The notes under the pieces are model-generated. The model did no database searches. It saw nothing but the letters and a program-made list of their open reading frames with translations, and was not told where the DNA came from. Below are positions 55,181 through 64,000 of a DNA stretch of 64,000 nucleotides, one piece after another; the stretch's first letter is position 1; every line of letters begins with the position of its first letter. Source of the stretch: Streptomyces caelestis (GTDB taxonomy: Bacteria; Actinomycetota; Actinomycetes; Streptomycetales; Streptomycetaceae). Location of the stretch: NCBI RefSeq assembly GCF_014205255.1, contig NZ_JACHNE010000001.1:1-64000 (forward strand), read 5' to 3'. Made by a program: the position numbers and the translations under genes.

Positions 55181-56065
55181 TCAACGCTGCTCGGCCCGTA
55201 CGGTCGTCGACTCCGGCTCGTCACCCCGGCCGCTTTGCTGGTTCAGCACGCGCAACGCGTCCGCGGAGGTCGCGTCGTTGGGGGTGTAGATCTCGACGCG
55301 GTGGTCGGGGCTGTCGGGCTGGAGCCACACCTGGTAGTCCACGCTCACCGCGCCGACGGTGGGGTGCTGCAAATGCATGGCCCCCGTCGTGCAGTCGGAG
55401 ACGTCACCCGTCGCCCACATCACGCCGAAGTCCGCGCTGTGCATAAGGAGTTCGCCGATCAGCCCGGCGAGCCGGGCGTCCGTGGGGTAGCGGCCTGCGG
55501 TGAGGCGCAGATAGGCGACGTGGACCTTGGCGAGATCCGGCCAGTTGCGGTACATGTCGCGGGTGTGGGGGTCGAGGAAGAACATCCTGGGGATCGACGG
55601 ACGCCCCTGTGGATTTCGTGGCGCCTCGAAGGGGATGTGCTCGGCGACCAGCGCGTGCCCGGTGCGGTTCCACGCGAGGACGTCGCCGCGCCTGCCGAGC
55701 ACCACCGCGGGCGTGGCCTCGCCCAGTGACTCCAGGAGGGTCAGTACCCGCGGGTGGGGCTCCTCGCGGGGCGGTTCGCCCAGACCGGGCTTCACCGACT
55801 GCCGGGCGAGGTTGTGCAGATGGACGGTCTCCACCTGGTCGAGCCGGAGCACCCGGGCGAGCGCGTCGAGCACCTGCTCGGAGGCGGTCTCGGCCTGCCC
55901 CTGCTCCAGACGCGTGTAGTACCCCGCGCTCACACCCGCGAGCTGGGCGAGCTCTTCCCGCCTGAGACCGGGGACCCGGCGGGAGGTGCCGTAGGTCAGC
56001 AGACCGATCTCAGCCGGAGTGACCCGGTCACGACGGCTCTTCAGGAACGTTCCGAGGCTCTCCAT
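55181..56065 (-). CDS. XRE-family regulator with MmyB-like ligand domain
   Basis: A 294-residue regulator. An XRE helix-turn-helix is at about residues 30-75 (GLRREELAQLAGVSAGYYTR, LEQGQAETASEQVLDALARV). The rest matches the MmyB-like ligand-binding domain (LGRRGDVLAWNRTGHALVAE; PHTRDMYRNWPDLAKVHVAY; QVWLQPDSPDHRVEIYTPND). Divergent from the MFS gene across about 100 bases, so it very likely controls it. Confidence 0.9.
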   Translation of the reverse strand: MESLGTFLKSRRDRVTPAEIGLLTYGTSRRVPGLRREELAQLAGVSAGYYTRLEQGQAETASEQVLDALARVLRLDQVETVHLHNLARQSVKPGLGEPPREEPHPRVLTLLESLGEATPAVVLGRRGDVLAWNRTGHALVAEHIPFEAPRNPQGRPSIPRMFFLDPHTRDMYRNWPDLAKVHVAYLRLTAGRYPTDARLAGLIGELLMHSADFGVMWATGDVSDCTTGAMHLQHPTVGAVSVDYQVWLQPDSPDHRVEIYTPNDATSADALRVLNQQSGRGDEPESTTVRAEQR

Positions 56066-56167
56066 GTAACGAGCGTAGGGCGCACGCCCCCTCCGTGGGT
56101 GTACCTGTCGGGTGTACCCACGCCACGGGGATGGCTGTCGGCCACGCCGTGCCTGAGCGTCGGCACC

Positions 56168-57692
56168 ATGACTCGACAGCATGCGAACAACGCACCCGGA
56201 CTGCGGGCCTGGCTCGGGCTCGCGGTGGTCCTCGGCCCGGTCCTCCTCGTCTCCATGGACGGATCGATCCTGTTCCTGGCGATGCCCCGGATCAGCCAGG
56301 CCCTCTCGCCCACCGCCGACCAGGCGCTGTGGATCCTGGACATCTACGGCTTCGCCGTCGGCTCCCTGCTGGTCGCCTTCGGCAGCATCGGCGACCGCTA
56401 CGGCCGGCTGAAGCTGTTGATGATCGGCGCGACCGTGTTCGGACTCGGCTCCGCCGGGGCCGCGTTCGCACCGGCCCCCGAACTCCTCATCGCCTGCCGG
56501 GCGCTCATGGGCGTGGCCGGTGCGACCCTGCTGCCCTCGGCGCTGGCCGTACTGAGCGAGCTGTTCCCCGACTCCCGGCGCCGGGCCCAGGCCATCGGCA
56601 TCTTCGCCGCGGCCTTCGCGGCCGGTTTCGCCGTCGGACCGGTCATCGGCGGCGCCCTCCTCGGCCAGTTCTGGTGGGGCTCGGTCTTCCTCGTCAACCT
56701 CCCCGTCATCGTCGTGTTCCTGGTGTTCGCGCCGGGTCCTCCTCCGAGAGGTCCGGTCGGGCGGGACGGGCCGCGTCGACCCGCTCAGCGTCGTGACCTC
56801 CGCCGGGGGCCTGCTGCTCACGATCTACGGGATCAAGCACCTGGCCGCCGACGGGATCTCGGCCCTCCCGATCACCACGATGATCGTCGGCATCGCCGTA
56901 CTGACCTTCTTCGGCCTGCGCCAACGGCACCTGGACAACCCGCTGATCGACTTTTCCCTCTTCCGCGACCGCGTCTTCACCATCGCCGTCGTCACGGGCC
57001 TGCTGCCCCTGGCCGCATGGTCGGCGGCGGCGTACCTGTCCGGCATCTACCTCCAGTCCGTACTGAACCTGAGCGTCCTGCACGCGGCGCTCCTGGCCCT
57101 CCCGGGCGCGGCGGCCCTCACCCTCTCCTGCATCGTCACACCGGCCGTCGTCGAACGCATCGGCAAGCGGGCCGCGCTCCTCGTCTGCCACTTCTCCATC
57201 GCGGGCGGCCTGTTGCTGCTGCTCCCCACCACGGTCACCGGCGGGATCGGCTGGTACATCGCCTCGACCGTGATCGCCGGACTGGGATACGGCGTCTCCT
57301 TCGCCGTCGTCGCGGACACCGCGGTCGGCGCGGTCCCCGCGGGGCGTGCGGGCTCGGCCGGCGCGATCGCCGAGACCAGCAACGAGATCGGCAACGCCCT
57401 CGGCATAGCGATCCTCGGCTCGCTCGCCGCGCTGCTCTTCCGCCTCCAGGGCCCGGACCTCGCCCCCACCCTCGACGAGACCCTTCAGCTGCCCTCCCTG
57501 CTCCCCTCCGTGATCCAGGACGCGAAGTCCGCGTTCGTCACCGGCCTCCACGTCGTCGTGGTCGCGGCGAGCCTTCTGCACGCCGCCCTCGGAACGGCCG
57601 CCCTGCGCTGGCTCCCCAAGTCGGCGCCGGAGGAGCAGACCACCGAGGTCCACGAGGAGCCCGCAGAGGAGCGCATGGCGAGCAGGCCGTAG
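56168..57692 (+). pseudogene. DHA2-type MFS exporter, single frameshift
   Basis: The N-terminal half (VSMDGSILFLAMPRISQALS; FGSIGDRYGRLKLLMIGATV, motif A; ALMGVAGATLLPSALAVLSE) is in one frame to about 56735, the remaining helices (SAGGLLLTIYGIKHLAADGI to SNEIGNALGIAILGSLAALL) in another. Fourteen transmembrane segments are expected for the DHA2 family, which exports drugs or toxic compounds using proton flow. Only one indel stands between the sequence and an intact gene; it may be a sequencing error. Start 56168. Confidence 0.8.
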
Positions 57693-57715
57693 CGGGACGG
57701 GGCTGACGAGAGGGG

Positions 57716-58140
57716 CTAACGATGCGTCGCCGCCAGGACGGCCAGCCTGATCCGGTTCGGAAGACCCGTCTTCGTCATCAGGGCCGCCGCATGCGACTTG
57801 ACCGTCGTCACGCCCAAGTACAGGACCTCGCCGATCTCCCGGTTGGACAGGCCCTCGCCGACCAGAGCCAGCGCCTCGCACTCGCGCGGTGTCAGGCCCT
57901 CCGGCGGGGGGGAGAGAGGGAGCGGGCTCCGGCGTGGCCACCGCCCGATCGATCAGCTGGCGCCGGGCGTCCCGGCTGAACGGGGTCTCGTCCGTGGCCG
58001 TGCACGGCGCCGAGGATGTCGGCCGGAGGCGTGTCCTTCACTAGGAGGTTGCAGGCCCCCACCGCCAGGACCGGGTGGAGGTGCTCGTCGTCGAACGTGG
58101 TCAGCGCCAGGACCCGGGCCGACGGGCGGGCCGCGAGGTT
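57716..58140 (-). pseudogene. LuxR-type response regulator relic
   Basis: The C-terminal HTH is complete in one frame (GLTPRECEALALVGEGLSNR, EIGEVLYLGVTTVKSHAAAL) and ends at 57716. Upstream, after frame changes near 57905 and 58000, part of the receiver domain follows (RVLALTTFDDEHLHPVLAVG, LLVKDTPPADILGAV). The N-terminal Asp-containing part is missing. Relic of a NarL-type regulator. Confidence 0.65.
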
Positions 58141-58499
58141 GCGTCACGCCACAACTGGCAGGCGGGGGAAGGACCGGAGCGGCTCTTCACAATGGCATTA
58201 GCGATGAGGTCGGCGACCACGTCGCGGAAGAACGCAAGAACACCGGCAGGTCGATGCGTATCTCCGCGTCGTCGCCGAAGTTCTTCGGGACGTGGAGGTA
58301 GCGGCCGGGGGTCGGTCTGCTCCGCGATCCCCAGCGGCACGGCGAGCGCCTGGTGCAGCGGGCCGACCCACTCACGCATCAGCTCCCGGCGCTCGCGTGT
58401 GAGGACGGCGTATGCGAGTCCGCCCGCAGCCGCGACGGAGGCCGCGCCGATCCCGCCGGTCTGCAAGGTGGCCAGGACCGCGTCCGGGTGCTCCCACAA
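58141..58499 (-). pseudogene. Membrane-protein fragment, frameshifted
   Basis: MWEHPDAVLATLQTGGIGAA, then VAAAGGLAYAVLTRERRELM, REWVGPLHQALAVPLGIAEQ and (other frame, after about 58315) YLHVPKNFGDDAEIRIDLPV. This order of membrane segment and YLHVPKNFGDD-type motif resembles the N-terminal part of proteins from Streptomyces conjugative elements (FtsK/TraB neighbourhood). Unfinished and frameshifted. Confidence 0.4.
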
Positions 58500-58642
58500 C
58501 CTTTGGGCGCTCTGCGCCGTGGTGTCGGGGGGCCACCGCCCGCGCCATCCTCCTCGTTCACACCGCTTCTTCTCCTCCGTCTGGGCCGATCTTCAACAGC
58601 CGTCATTGGCCGTCAAGTTCGAGTAGGAAGACGCCCCAGCCC

Positions 58643-59380
58643 TCAACTCGCGGAGCGGGCCCAGGCTCCAGGAACTCCGCTCGGGGAGGACAACGGCTTG
58701 CTGCTCCAGGCCGCATCCCGCGGCGACCGGGCGATGAGGACGCCGGGAAGGTCACCGGCCTTCACGGCCTCCTGGTCGATGGCCACGCCCGTGTAGGCGC
58801 CCACGGCGGTGAACACCAGCTCGGGCAGGCGCTCGCCATACTCCTCGAAGTACGCGACGACTTCAGCCTCACTGGCCTCAGGCATCGACGGGAACACCGC
58901 ACCCGCAGCGCTGAGGGCGGCATCGAGGGCCGAGCCCTGCCCGGTGTCGGTGCCGAAGTCAGCCCGGAACGCGCAGGCATCAGGCGCATGGATGATCACG
59001 GCCGGAGGGCTGAAACGGTTGGCGGTCAGGCAGAGGATCTCCTCGCCCTCACAGGGAAGCATCGACTCAACCTTGCCCTGGTAGCCGGTCGCCCAGGCTG
59101 CCATCCCCCAGTCCTCCAGCACGTACGTCCACTCACCACACGTGCCGTACATGGCGCGGTTGAGCTGAGAGGAAGGCTGGCCCGGCTGCCCGGCCGGTGC
59201 ACGCAGCTCCCTGCACGGGGTGCGCGCGGCCAGCTCGTCGAGGTCGGCGCCCAAGTTGATGAGGAACTCGTCCGTCTCCACGCCTCGGGCCAGGGTCAGC
59301 GAGATGCCGCCGAGCATGCCGGGCACGGCCGACGGAGAGGTGTGGTGGTGTGCGCCTATCCACGCGATGCCGTCACTCAT
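58643..59380 (-). CDS. DUF6461-like protein
   Basis: A 245-residue protein (start MSDGIAWIGAHHHTSPSAVP) with later motifs YGTCGEWTYVLEDWGMAAW and TGYQGKVESMLPCEGEEILC. This SDGIAW start is typical of proteins annotated as DUF6461. Function unknown; some members are found near toxin or defence genes. No partner gene is visible except the relaxase relic upstream on the same strand. Confidence 0.6.
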   Translation of the reverse strand: MSDGIAWIGAHHHTSPSAVPGMLGGISLTLARGVETDEFLINLGADLDELAARTPCRELRAPAGQPGQPSSQLNRAMYGTCGEWTYVLEDWGMAAWATGYQGKVESMLPCEGEEILCLTANRFSPPAVIIHAPDACAFRADFGTDTGQGSALDAALSAAGAVFPSMPEASEAEVVAYFEEYGERLPELVFTAVGAYTGVAIDQEAVKAGDLPGVLIARSPRDAAWSSKPLSSPSGVPGAWARSAS

Positions 59381-59455
59381 GCCGGTCAGAGTATCGACCT
59401 GATACTGGCGGCGGTCCTGGTTGTGACAGGTGATCCGGTTCACCGAGAACGTCCT

Positions 59456-61224
59456 TCAGCAGGAAGGCGAAGACACCGTCAACACCTGAAGACGATGCGC
59501 ACCGAGCACCTGGAGCGGGTGCGCGCGGCGTATCCCGGGAACGGTGCGCACCTGGTGCGCAATCGCGAATCCGCCCGGCGCGGTCGGTGCGCACTGACCG
59601 CGCCGGTGCGCATCATCCGGGCGCGCCGGAGCCCTGGCCGTGCGCGGCTGGTACGGGCGGTGCGCACTCTGCTCGTCTGGCTGGTGCGCGCGGCGCGCCG
59701 TCCGGGCCTGGTTCGCAGGCTCCGGGTTCGGGTGCGCAGGCTCCGGGTTCGGGTTCGGGTTCGGGTTCGCAGGCTTGCGCACCCGTCGGCGCGCTTCGTC
59801 TCCGACGGTGGCGAACGCCGTGCCTGTCCGACGGATCTGGTCGGTGGTCAGCTCCAGGGCCTCCAGGTCGGTGCGCAGGGCCGCGAGGTCGACCGCCGGG
59901 CGGGCCGCCGTGTGCGGCTGGGCGAAGAGGAGCAGCTGCTTGTGCGGCGCGGTCGGCTGGTGCGCGGCCGGGCCGTACAGGGGGCGGCCGGTGCGGCGCG
60001 CGGTGCGCAACCGGGCGGTGAGGACGCGTGCGGCGATGACGGCGCGGTCGTGGCGCAGCAGCACGCGCGGGGATGCCCCACTCCCCCGGCTCCAGCAGCA
60101 GGAAGGGCGCGGCCGGGTCGGCGGCCGGCTTCCGGTCCCAGCGTGGCGCGGCGGCCGGTGGCCTGGATGGCTGAGGGGCGGTGGGTGCCCAGCGGGCGGT
60201 GCAGAGGCGGTAGCCGGGTTCCTCTCCGCGCTCGGTGCGGGCCTCAGCGATATCGGGTGCAGTGCGCGGCGAGCGCTTCGTTCACGATCCGGTCGTCCAG
60301 GCCGGGATCGCGGCGGCGGCCGCGCTGGACGAGGGCGAGATGTCGGCGGGTTTCGGCGAGCAGGTGGCGGCGGTGGAAGCAGCCGTCCTTGTTCATCACC
60401 AACAGCGTGGCGGTGACGGCGACGGCCGCCAGGCCGACGTCGACCACGACCGCGACCCGGCCCGGATCGCGGTCGCCGCGGCGCGGACGCGCTCGAGAAA
60501 GGAGTCGATGAGGTCAGCGGCGTCGGCAAGGAACGCGCGAGCACTCGCCTGCCAGTCCTCGCGCAGCTGGGCCCCACACCGTTCGGGCGCAGGCCCTTGA
60601 GCGACAGAAGGAGGGGATCGTGCAGCAACGGCCTACCCGACCTGGCCTCGTAATGGCGGGAGCGGGCGGCGACCAGGCCGTGCGCGGGACGGGTGGAGTA
60701 GATGCCCTGCGCCCCGTAGCGGATGACGGCGACGTCTTCCTCGATCCACGCGAGCACGATGGCGTTGGCCCGCTCGTGCGCGGCCTCGATCGCCTTTCGC
60801 ATCTCCTCATCTCCGAGCGCCCACATCAGTTGCAGGGTCGGCTGCGGCCGAAAGACGAGATCGGCTTTGGCGACCTTCACCTTGCGCCCGAGTGCCCCGG
60901 CCTTGCGCGCGGCCGCGGGCTTCTTCCCCGCTGCCAGTTACTCGGCTACGAGCCGGTCGGCGTCCGGGTGCCGGCCTTCGCCGAACAGGGAGCGCAGCTG
61001 CGCCTCGGTCACCTCCTGACCAAGCGCGAGACCGACGGGGGGGGGGAAGGCCCCGCCCCGTCCATCTGCCGACCGGAACTCCGGCGTCCTGCTGCGCCTT
61101 TTGAGTGGTTTGCGGTCGGTCGGCGGCCGTCGCCGACGAGGACCTGGCGCAGGAAGTAGCGGTACATCTGCCCGGCGGTGATCAGCGCGATATCATCATG
61201 CAGGCCACGCCACACGTCTCTCAC
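59456..61224 (-). pseudogene. MobF-type conjugative relaxase, heavily degraded
   Basis: Recognisable pieces, in order on the minus strand: TAGQMYRYFLRQVLVGDG (start), KADLVFRPQPTLQLMWALGD, HGLVAARSRHYEARSGRPLL, HRRHLLAETRRHLALVQRG, and a proline-rich tail (NPNPNPNPEPAHPNPEPANQ). They are in several frames with deleted stretches between them. In the catalytic region the family's HDHLLLS-type motif reads HDPLLLS here (family pattern from memory), so a metal-binding His may be lost. Relaxases of this type nick oriT to start transfer of plasmids or ICEs. Confidence 0.7.
59715..59768. repeat. GGGTTC-rich microsatellite in relaxase tail
   Basis: A 19-base unit (GCAGGCTCCGGGTTCGGGT) occurs at 59715-59733 and 59736-59754, and is followed by four GGGTTC units at 59745-59768. 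On the coding strand it gives the Asn/Pro/Glu-rich linker of the relaxase relic. Confidence 0.6.
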
Positions 61225-61579
61225 ATGCGATAAGAAGCCGATCAGTGTTCACTCCCGCCAAGCGGGAGCAACGGCCGAGCTTTGTTGCCGAGTGCCCGTC
61301 AGAGGGGAAGCGGCTCCGGCCGGCACAGGAGTGTCAACGCTCTGCGGTCCGTTTTCTCATGCCACCAAAGACACGCACCAACACCACCCCGACGTCCTCC
61401 CTCAGCAGCAACTGAAGAGCACCCGCCGCCACCCATCGCCGCCCGACCAACCCGAGCCCGCGGCAATCGCCGGAGGCTTCGTCGTACCGGCCGGAGGGCA
61501 CCGTTCCTGCCTCAGGCGCTCTTATGACGTCGTTTCTTTTGTTGGTTCTCGGGTCGAGCTGTGCAGGGATACTGCTGGG
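61225..61579. other. Intergenic upstream of relaxase, small hairpin
   Basis: No supported gene. CTCCCGC at 61252-61258 and GCGGGAG at 61262-61268 form a 7-bp stem with a 3-base loop 28 bases upstream of the relaxase start, a position where transfer origins can lie. Confidence 0.3.
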
Positions 61580-61789
61580 GTGCTGTTGACGTGGATCTCT
61601 GAGGTGGCGGACGAGCCTCTGGCGCTGGAGCCGGCTGACCTGCGGGTGGAGTGGGAGACCAACACCTGGTCGCTGGGTGCGGCTGACGAGGACAGGAGTT
61701 CGTTGTCCGTCACCGAGGTGGTGGCTGCCTTCAAGCAGACTGCTGCCGCCATCCGGGAACGCATTCACGTCTGGGCTTTCCTGGGGTAG
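61580..61789 (+). CDS. Short hypothetical protein
   Basis: A frame with GTG start gives VLLTWISEVADEPLALEPAD, LRVEWETNTWSLGAADEDRS and a helical end (VVAAFKQTAAAIRERIHVWA). The coding character is good, but the start is uncertain and may lie further upstream. It is 11 bases before the next small gene and likely co-transcribed. Confidence 0.4.
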   Translation: MLLTWISEVADEPLALEPADLRVEWETNTWSLGAADEDRSSLSVTEVVAAFKQTAAAIRERIHVWAFLG

Positions 61790-61800
61790 CGACGTTCTAC

Positions 61801-62058
61801 GTGTGGCACGACGAACAGGCAGGGCAGCTACGATGCTCGACCGGTTCCGTGCCCCCGAATGCGTTGCCGTTCAGCGGTACCTATGTGGCTTCCGACGACC
61901 TCGGTCCGATCGTCGAAGGATTTCAGGCCGACAGCGAGCCAGGCTACGTCACCTGGTCGGACCCGGACGACGCGCAGCGCCTCTCGGAGCAGACCGAGAC
62001 CGAGCCGGAGATCCGGCCCTTCGCTGTCTGGGTCAGCAGTGTCGGAGCCTCACGCTGA
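61801..62058 (+). CDS. Short hypothetical protein
   Basis: An 85-residue protein (GTG start; WHDEQAGQLRCSTGSVPPNA, LPFSGTYVASDDLGPIVEGF, VTWSDPDDAQRLSEQTETEP). The WHDEQAGQLRCST opening resembles small Streptomyces proteins often found as neighbours of the gene above. Function unknown. Confidence 0.45.
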   Translation: MWHDEQAGQLRCSTGSVPPNALPFSGTYVASDDLGPIVEGFQADSEPGYVTWSDPDDAQRLSEQTETEPEIRPFAVWVSSVGASR

Positions 62059-62192
62059 CTGGTCCTGCCCGTCCACACGGACGAGTCGGCGGTGGCAGAT
62101 GAGGGCTGCGGCAATGCCGGCGAAGGCGAGGAAGTGTTCCGCCTTGCGTTCGTAGCGGCGGTGGAGTCGGCGGCAGTCGGCGAGCCACACAC
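62050..62192 (-). pseudogene. C-terminal scrap of an IS5-type transposase
   Basis: Minus strand RRLHRRYERKAEHFLAFAGI, then AAALICHRRL and a stop at 62050 is the C-terminal end of IS5-type transposases. Nothing of the rest is left. Confidence 0.6.
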
Positions 62193-62219
62193 GGTCCTCT
62201 CAACAACTCATCGGTGGCG

Positions 62220-62610
62220 GCCGAGCCGCTGTGAGAACGCGTCCCGGGACTGGCGGCCAAGCCTGTCATCAACCTGATGGCCGACGAGGATCCGTTCCAG
62301 CCCTTTGAGGACCTCGTCAAGTACCACACGCTCCCCCGGCACTGCGGACATCGCCACGGACCTGGCGGCCAAGGACCGCGGACTGCCCCCTACGCCGGTC
62401 CTCGGCGTGCTCGGCCGCGCCCGCCATGACCTCGACGCCGGCCTGCTCAACGACACGGCCGTGGCCATCGCCCACCACGGCCTGACGGGGCTCCACGTCC
62501 TGCCGAACCTGCGCGAGTGGGAGCAGCGGTGGGGCAATCCGGCCGGCCTGACGAAGCGACTGGGCGGCGGGACCGTCGGAATGCTGGGCGCCAGGACTCA
62601 TACCGGCCGC
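62220..62610 (+). pseudogene. Scrap of an unrecognised protein
   Basis: Two frames: AAKPVINLMADEDPFQPFED (to about 62335) and TADIATDLAAKDRGLPPTPV, then DLDAGLLNDTAVAIAHHGLT, WEQRWGNPAGLTKRLGGG in another. They fit one protein cut at its start and frameshifted. Family not recognised. Confidence 0.35.
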
Positions 62611-62646
62611 TTTAACGATCAGTTCACCCTGTCCGGTCTCCCTCCC

Positions 62647-63999
62647 TCATTCCATGGTCAGAACCTCCGGCAGCGGAGCCCGGCCGGTGAGGTTCTCCGG
62701 GCGCAGGATCGTGTCCAATTGCTCCGTCGTGAGCAGACCCGTCTCCGTAGCCAGCTCCTTGATGCCGCGTCCCGTGGCGAGGGCCCGGCGGGCGAGCGTG
62801 GTGGAGGCGGCGTAGCCGATGTGCGGGGCGAGCGCGGTGACCAGGCCGATGGAGCGGTGGACCGTGTCGTGGAGGTGTTCGCGGTTGGCGGTGATGCCGG
62901 GGACGCAGCGGGTGGTGAGCGTGTCGCTGGCGGCGCGCAGATGGGTCAGGGAGCGCAACAGGCTGTAGGCGATGACGGGTTCGAAGGCGTTGAGCTGGAG
63001 CTGCCCGGCCTCGGCGGCCATGGTGACGGTCAGGTCGTTGCCGATGACCTCGAAGGCGACCTGGTTGACGACTTCGGGGATCACCGGGTTGACCTTGCCG
63101 GGCATGATGGACGAACCGGCCTGCACCGGCGGCAGGTTGATCTCGCCGAGCCCGGCGCGCGGGCCGGAGGACAGCAGCCGCAGGTCGTTGCACGTCTTGG
63201 AAAGTTTCACCGCCACGCGCTTGAGGACGCCGGAGAGCTGGACAAAGGCGCCGCAGTCCTGGGTGGCTTCGATGAAGTCGCCCGCGGGCCGGACGAGTTC
63301 GCCGCTGATGTCGGCGAGGTGGCGGCAGGCGAGTTCGGCGTAGCGAGGGTGGCCGGTGATGCCGGTGCCGATCGCGGTGCCGCCGAGGTTGGACTCCAGC
63401 AGGAGGGCGGCGGCCTCGTCCAGGCGCTGGCGATCCTCCTCGATCATGACGGCGTAGGTGGTGAATTCCTGGCCGAGGGTCATGGGGACGGCGTCCTGGA
63501 GCTGGGTGCGGCCCATCTTCAGGACGTCTCCGAACTCCGTCGCCTTGGCGGTGAAGGCCGTGGCCAGCGCCCCCAGGCCGGAGCCAAGCCGGCGCAGTGA
63601 GGCGACCAGGGCCAGACGTACGGCGGTGGGGTAGACGTCGTTGGTGCTCTGGCCGAGGTTGACGTGGTCGAGGGGATGGATCACGTCGTAGCGGCCGCGG
63701 GGGTGGCCGAGGATCTCCAGGGCCCGGTTGGCGATGACCTCGTTGGCATTCATGTTCGTCGAGGTGCCGGCGCCGCCCTGGACGGGGTCGACGACGAACT
63801 GCTCGTGCAGCCGGCCGGAGCCGATCTCCTCGCAGGCTCCGATGATCGCCGGGGCGATATCCGGCGGCAGCAGGCCCAGGTCACGGTTGGCCCGCGCAGC
63901 CGCCTGCTTGACGGCTGCCAGTGAGGTGATCAGGTCGGGGAACTGCGCGATGGTCGACCCGGTGATCGCGAAGTTCTCCACGGCCCGCACCGTGTGCAC
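62647..63999 (-). CDS. aspA: Aspartate ammonia-lyase, N-terminus beyond the window
   Basis: A 450-residue piece of the fumarase/aspartase superfamily, missing about 20 residues at the start because the gene continues past 64000. Fumarase/aspartase signature GSSIMPGKVNP near residue 294, DPVQGGAGTSTNMNANEVIA and MGRTQLQDAVPMTLGQEF are intact. The enzyme converts L-aspartate to fumarate and ammonia. The C-terminus ends normally (PLPEVLTME) with no frameshift. It is the only core-metabolism-like gene in the window. Confidence 0.92.
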   Translation of the reverse strand: MHTVRAVENFAITGSTIAQFPDLITSLAAVKQAAARANRDLGLLPPDIAPAIIGACEEIGSGRLHEQFVVDPVQGGAGTSTNMNANEVIANRALEILGHPRGRYDVIHPLDHVNLGQSTNDVYPTAVRLALVASLRRLGSGLGALATAFTAKATEFGDVLKMGRTQLQDAVPMTLGQEFTTYAVMIEEDRQRLDEAAALLLESNLGGTAIGTGITGHPRYAELACRHLADISGELVRPAGDFIEATQDCGAFVQLSGVLKRVAVKLSKTCNDLRLLSSGPRAGLGEINLPPVQAGSSIMPGKVNPVIPEVVNQVAFEVIGNDLTVTMAAEAGQLQLNAFEPVIAYSLLRSLTHLRAASDTLTTRCVPGITANREHLHDTVHRSIGLVTALAPHIGYAASTTLARRALATGRGIKELATETGLLTTEQLDTILRPENLTGRAPLPEVLTME

Positions 64000-64000
64000 G

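Noticed and set aside
59715..59790. GGGTTC repeats considered as CRISPR or iterons
   Set aside because: Short 6-base units without spacers and inside a Pro-rich coding linker; a microsatellite explains them.
58412..60511. 699-residue + strand frame opposite the DUF6461-like and relaxase genes
   Set aside because: Arg-rich shadow; the minus strand shows recognisable proteins.
62305..63600. 431-residue + strand frame opposite aspartate ammonia-lyase
   Set aside because: Gly/Ala/Val-rich antisense shadow; the minus strand has complete fumarase/aspartase motifs.
1..64000. tRNA or rRNA genes
   Set aside because: No cloverleaf with a recognisable T-arm and no rRNA sequence was seen on either strand, within the limits of reading by eye.

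Overview
This window is very GC-rich DNA with the gene families and codon use of a Streptomyces (or close relative) accessory region. Many genes are broken, orientations are mixed, and insertion sequences (IS) from several families and relics of conjugative or Tn3-type elements are scattered throughout. It resembles a chromosome-arm or large-plasmid mosaic more than core genome. Only the aspartate ammonia-lyase at the right edge looks like a core metabolic gene.

Layout. 1-2952: a truncated gene end and a DEAH helicase broken by several frameshifts; a second helicase relic lies at 8884-9771. 3091-8828: a compact redox and tautomerase module (thioesterase, zinc alcohol dehydrogenase, two tautomerases, a TetR regulator, an NmrA-like protein, an aldo/keto reductase, a LuxR-type regulator). 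Four copies of one 16-bp operator in two pairs suggest that the TetR protein controls both tautomerase promoters. 10144-13904: a DinB-like protein, a methyltransferase, an acetyltransferase joined in frame to a leucine-type dehydrogenase, and a divergent Lrp/AsnC regulator. 13905-30450: an IS-dominated stretch with two IS types that appear to carry extra genes, two copies of an 886-bp IS5-family element, an IS701-family element stacked against one of them, and several dead transposases. Between these lie an SDR, a RacP/DUF6192-like pair, a phosphotransferase, a small zinc-cluster protein and an ABM-domain protein.

30525-36102: hypothetical proteins. 36103-39600: an IS6-like element, a secreted lytic polysaccharide monooxygenase with a perfect CebR-type operator, a dead P450 and an ISAs1 fragment. 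39798-46433: a membrane-anchored protein translationally coupled to a lipase relic, an ISL3 transposase, an MFS transporter in a coupled gene set, and small membrane proteins. 46677-50271: an Rhs/YD-repeat relic, a P-loop kinase-like protein and the third copy of the 886-bp IS. 50459-58500: a large unknown protein, a Tn3 transposase relic, an ArsR regulator divergent from an S41 peptidase, a small degenerate type I-E-like CRISPR remnant with no cas genes, an XRE/MmyB-type regulator divergent from a frameshifted MFS exporter, and a response-regulator relic. 58643-63999: a DUF6461-like protein, a decayed MobF relaxase, small unknown genes and the 5'-incomplete aspartate ammonia-lyase.

Two themes stand out: local regulatory logic that can be read directly (TetR operators, CebR site, overlapping start/stop codons, frameshift heptamers) and an unusual density of frameshifts. 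Some frameshifts sit in homopolymers, so assembly error cannot be excluded without reads.
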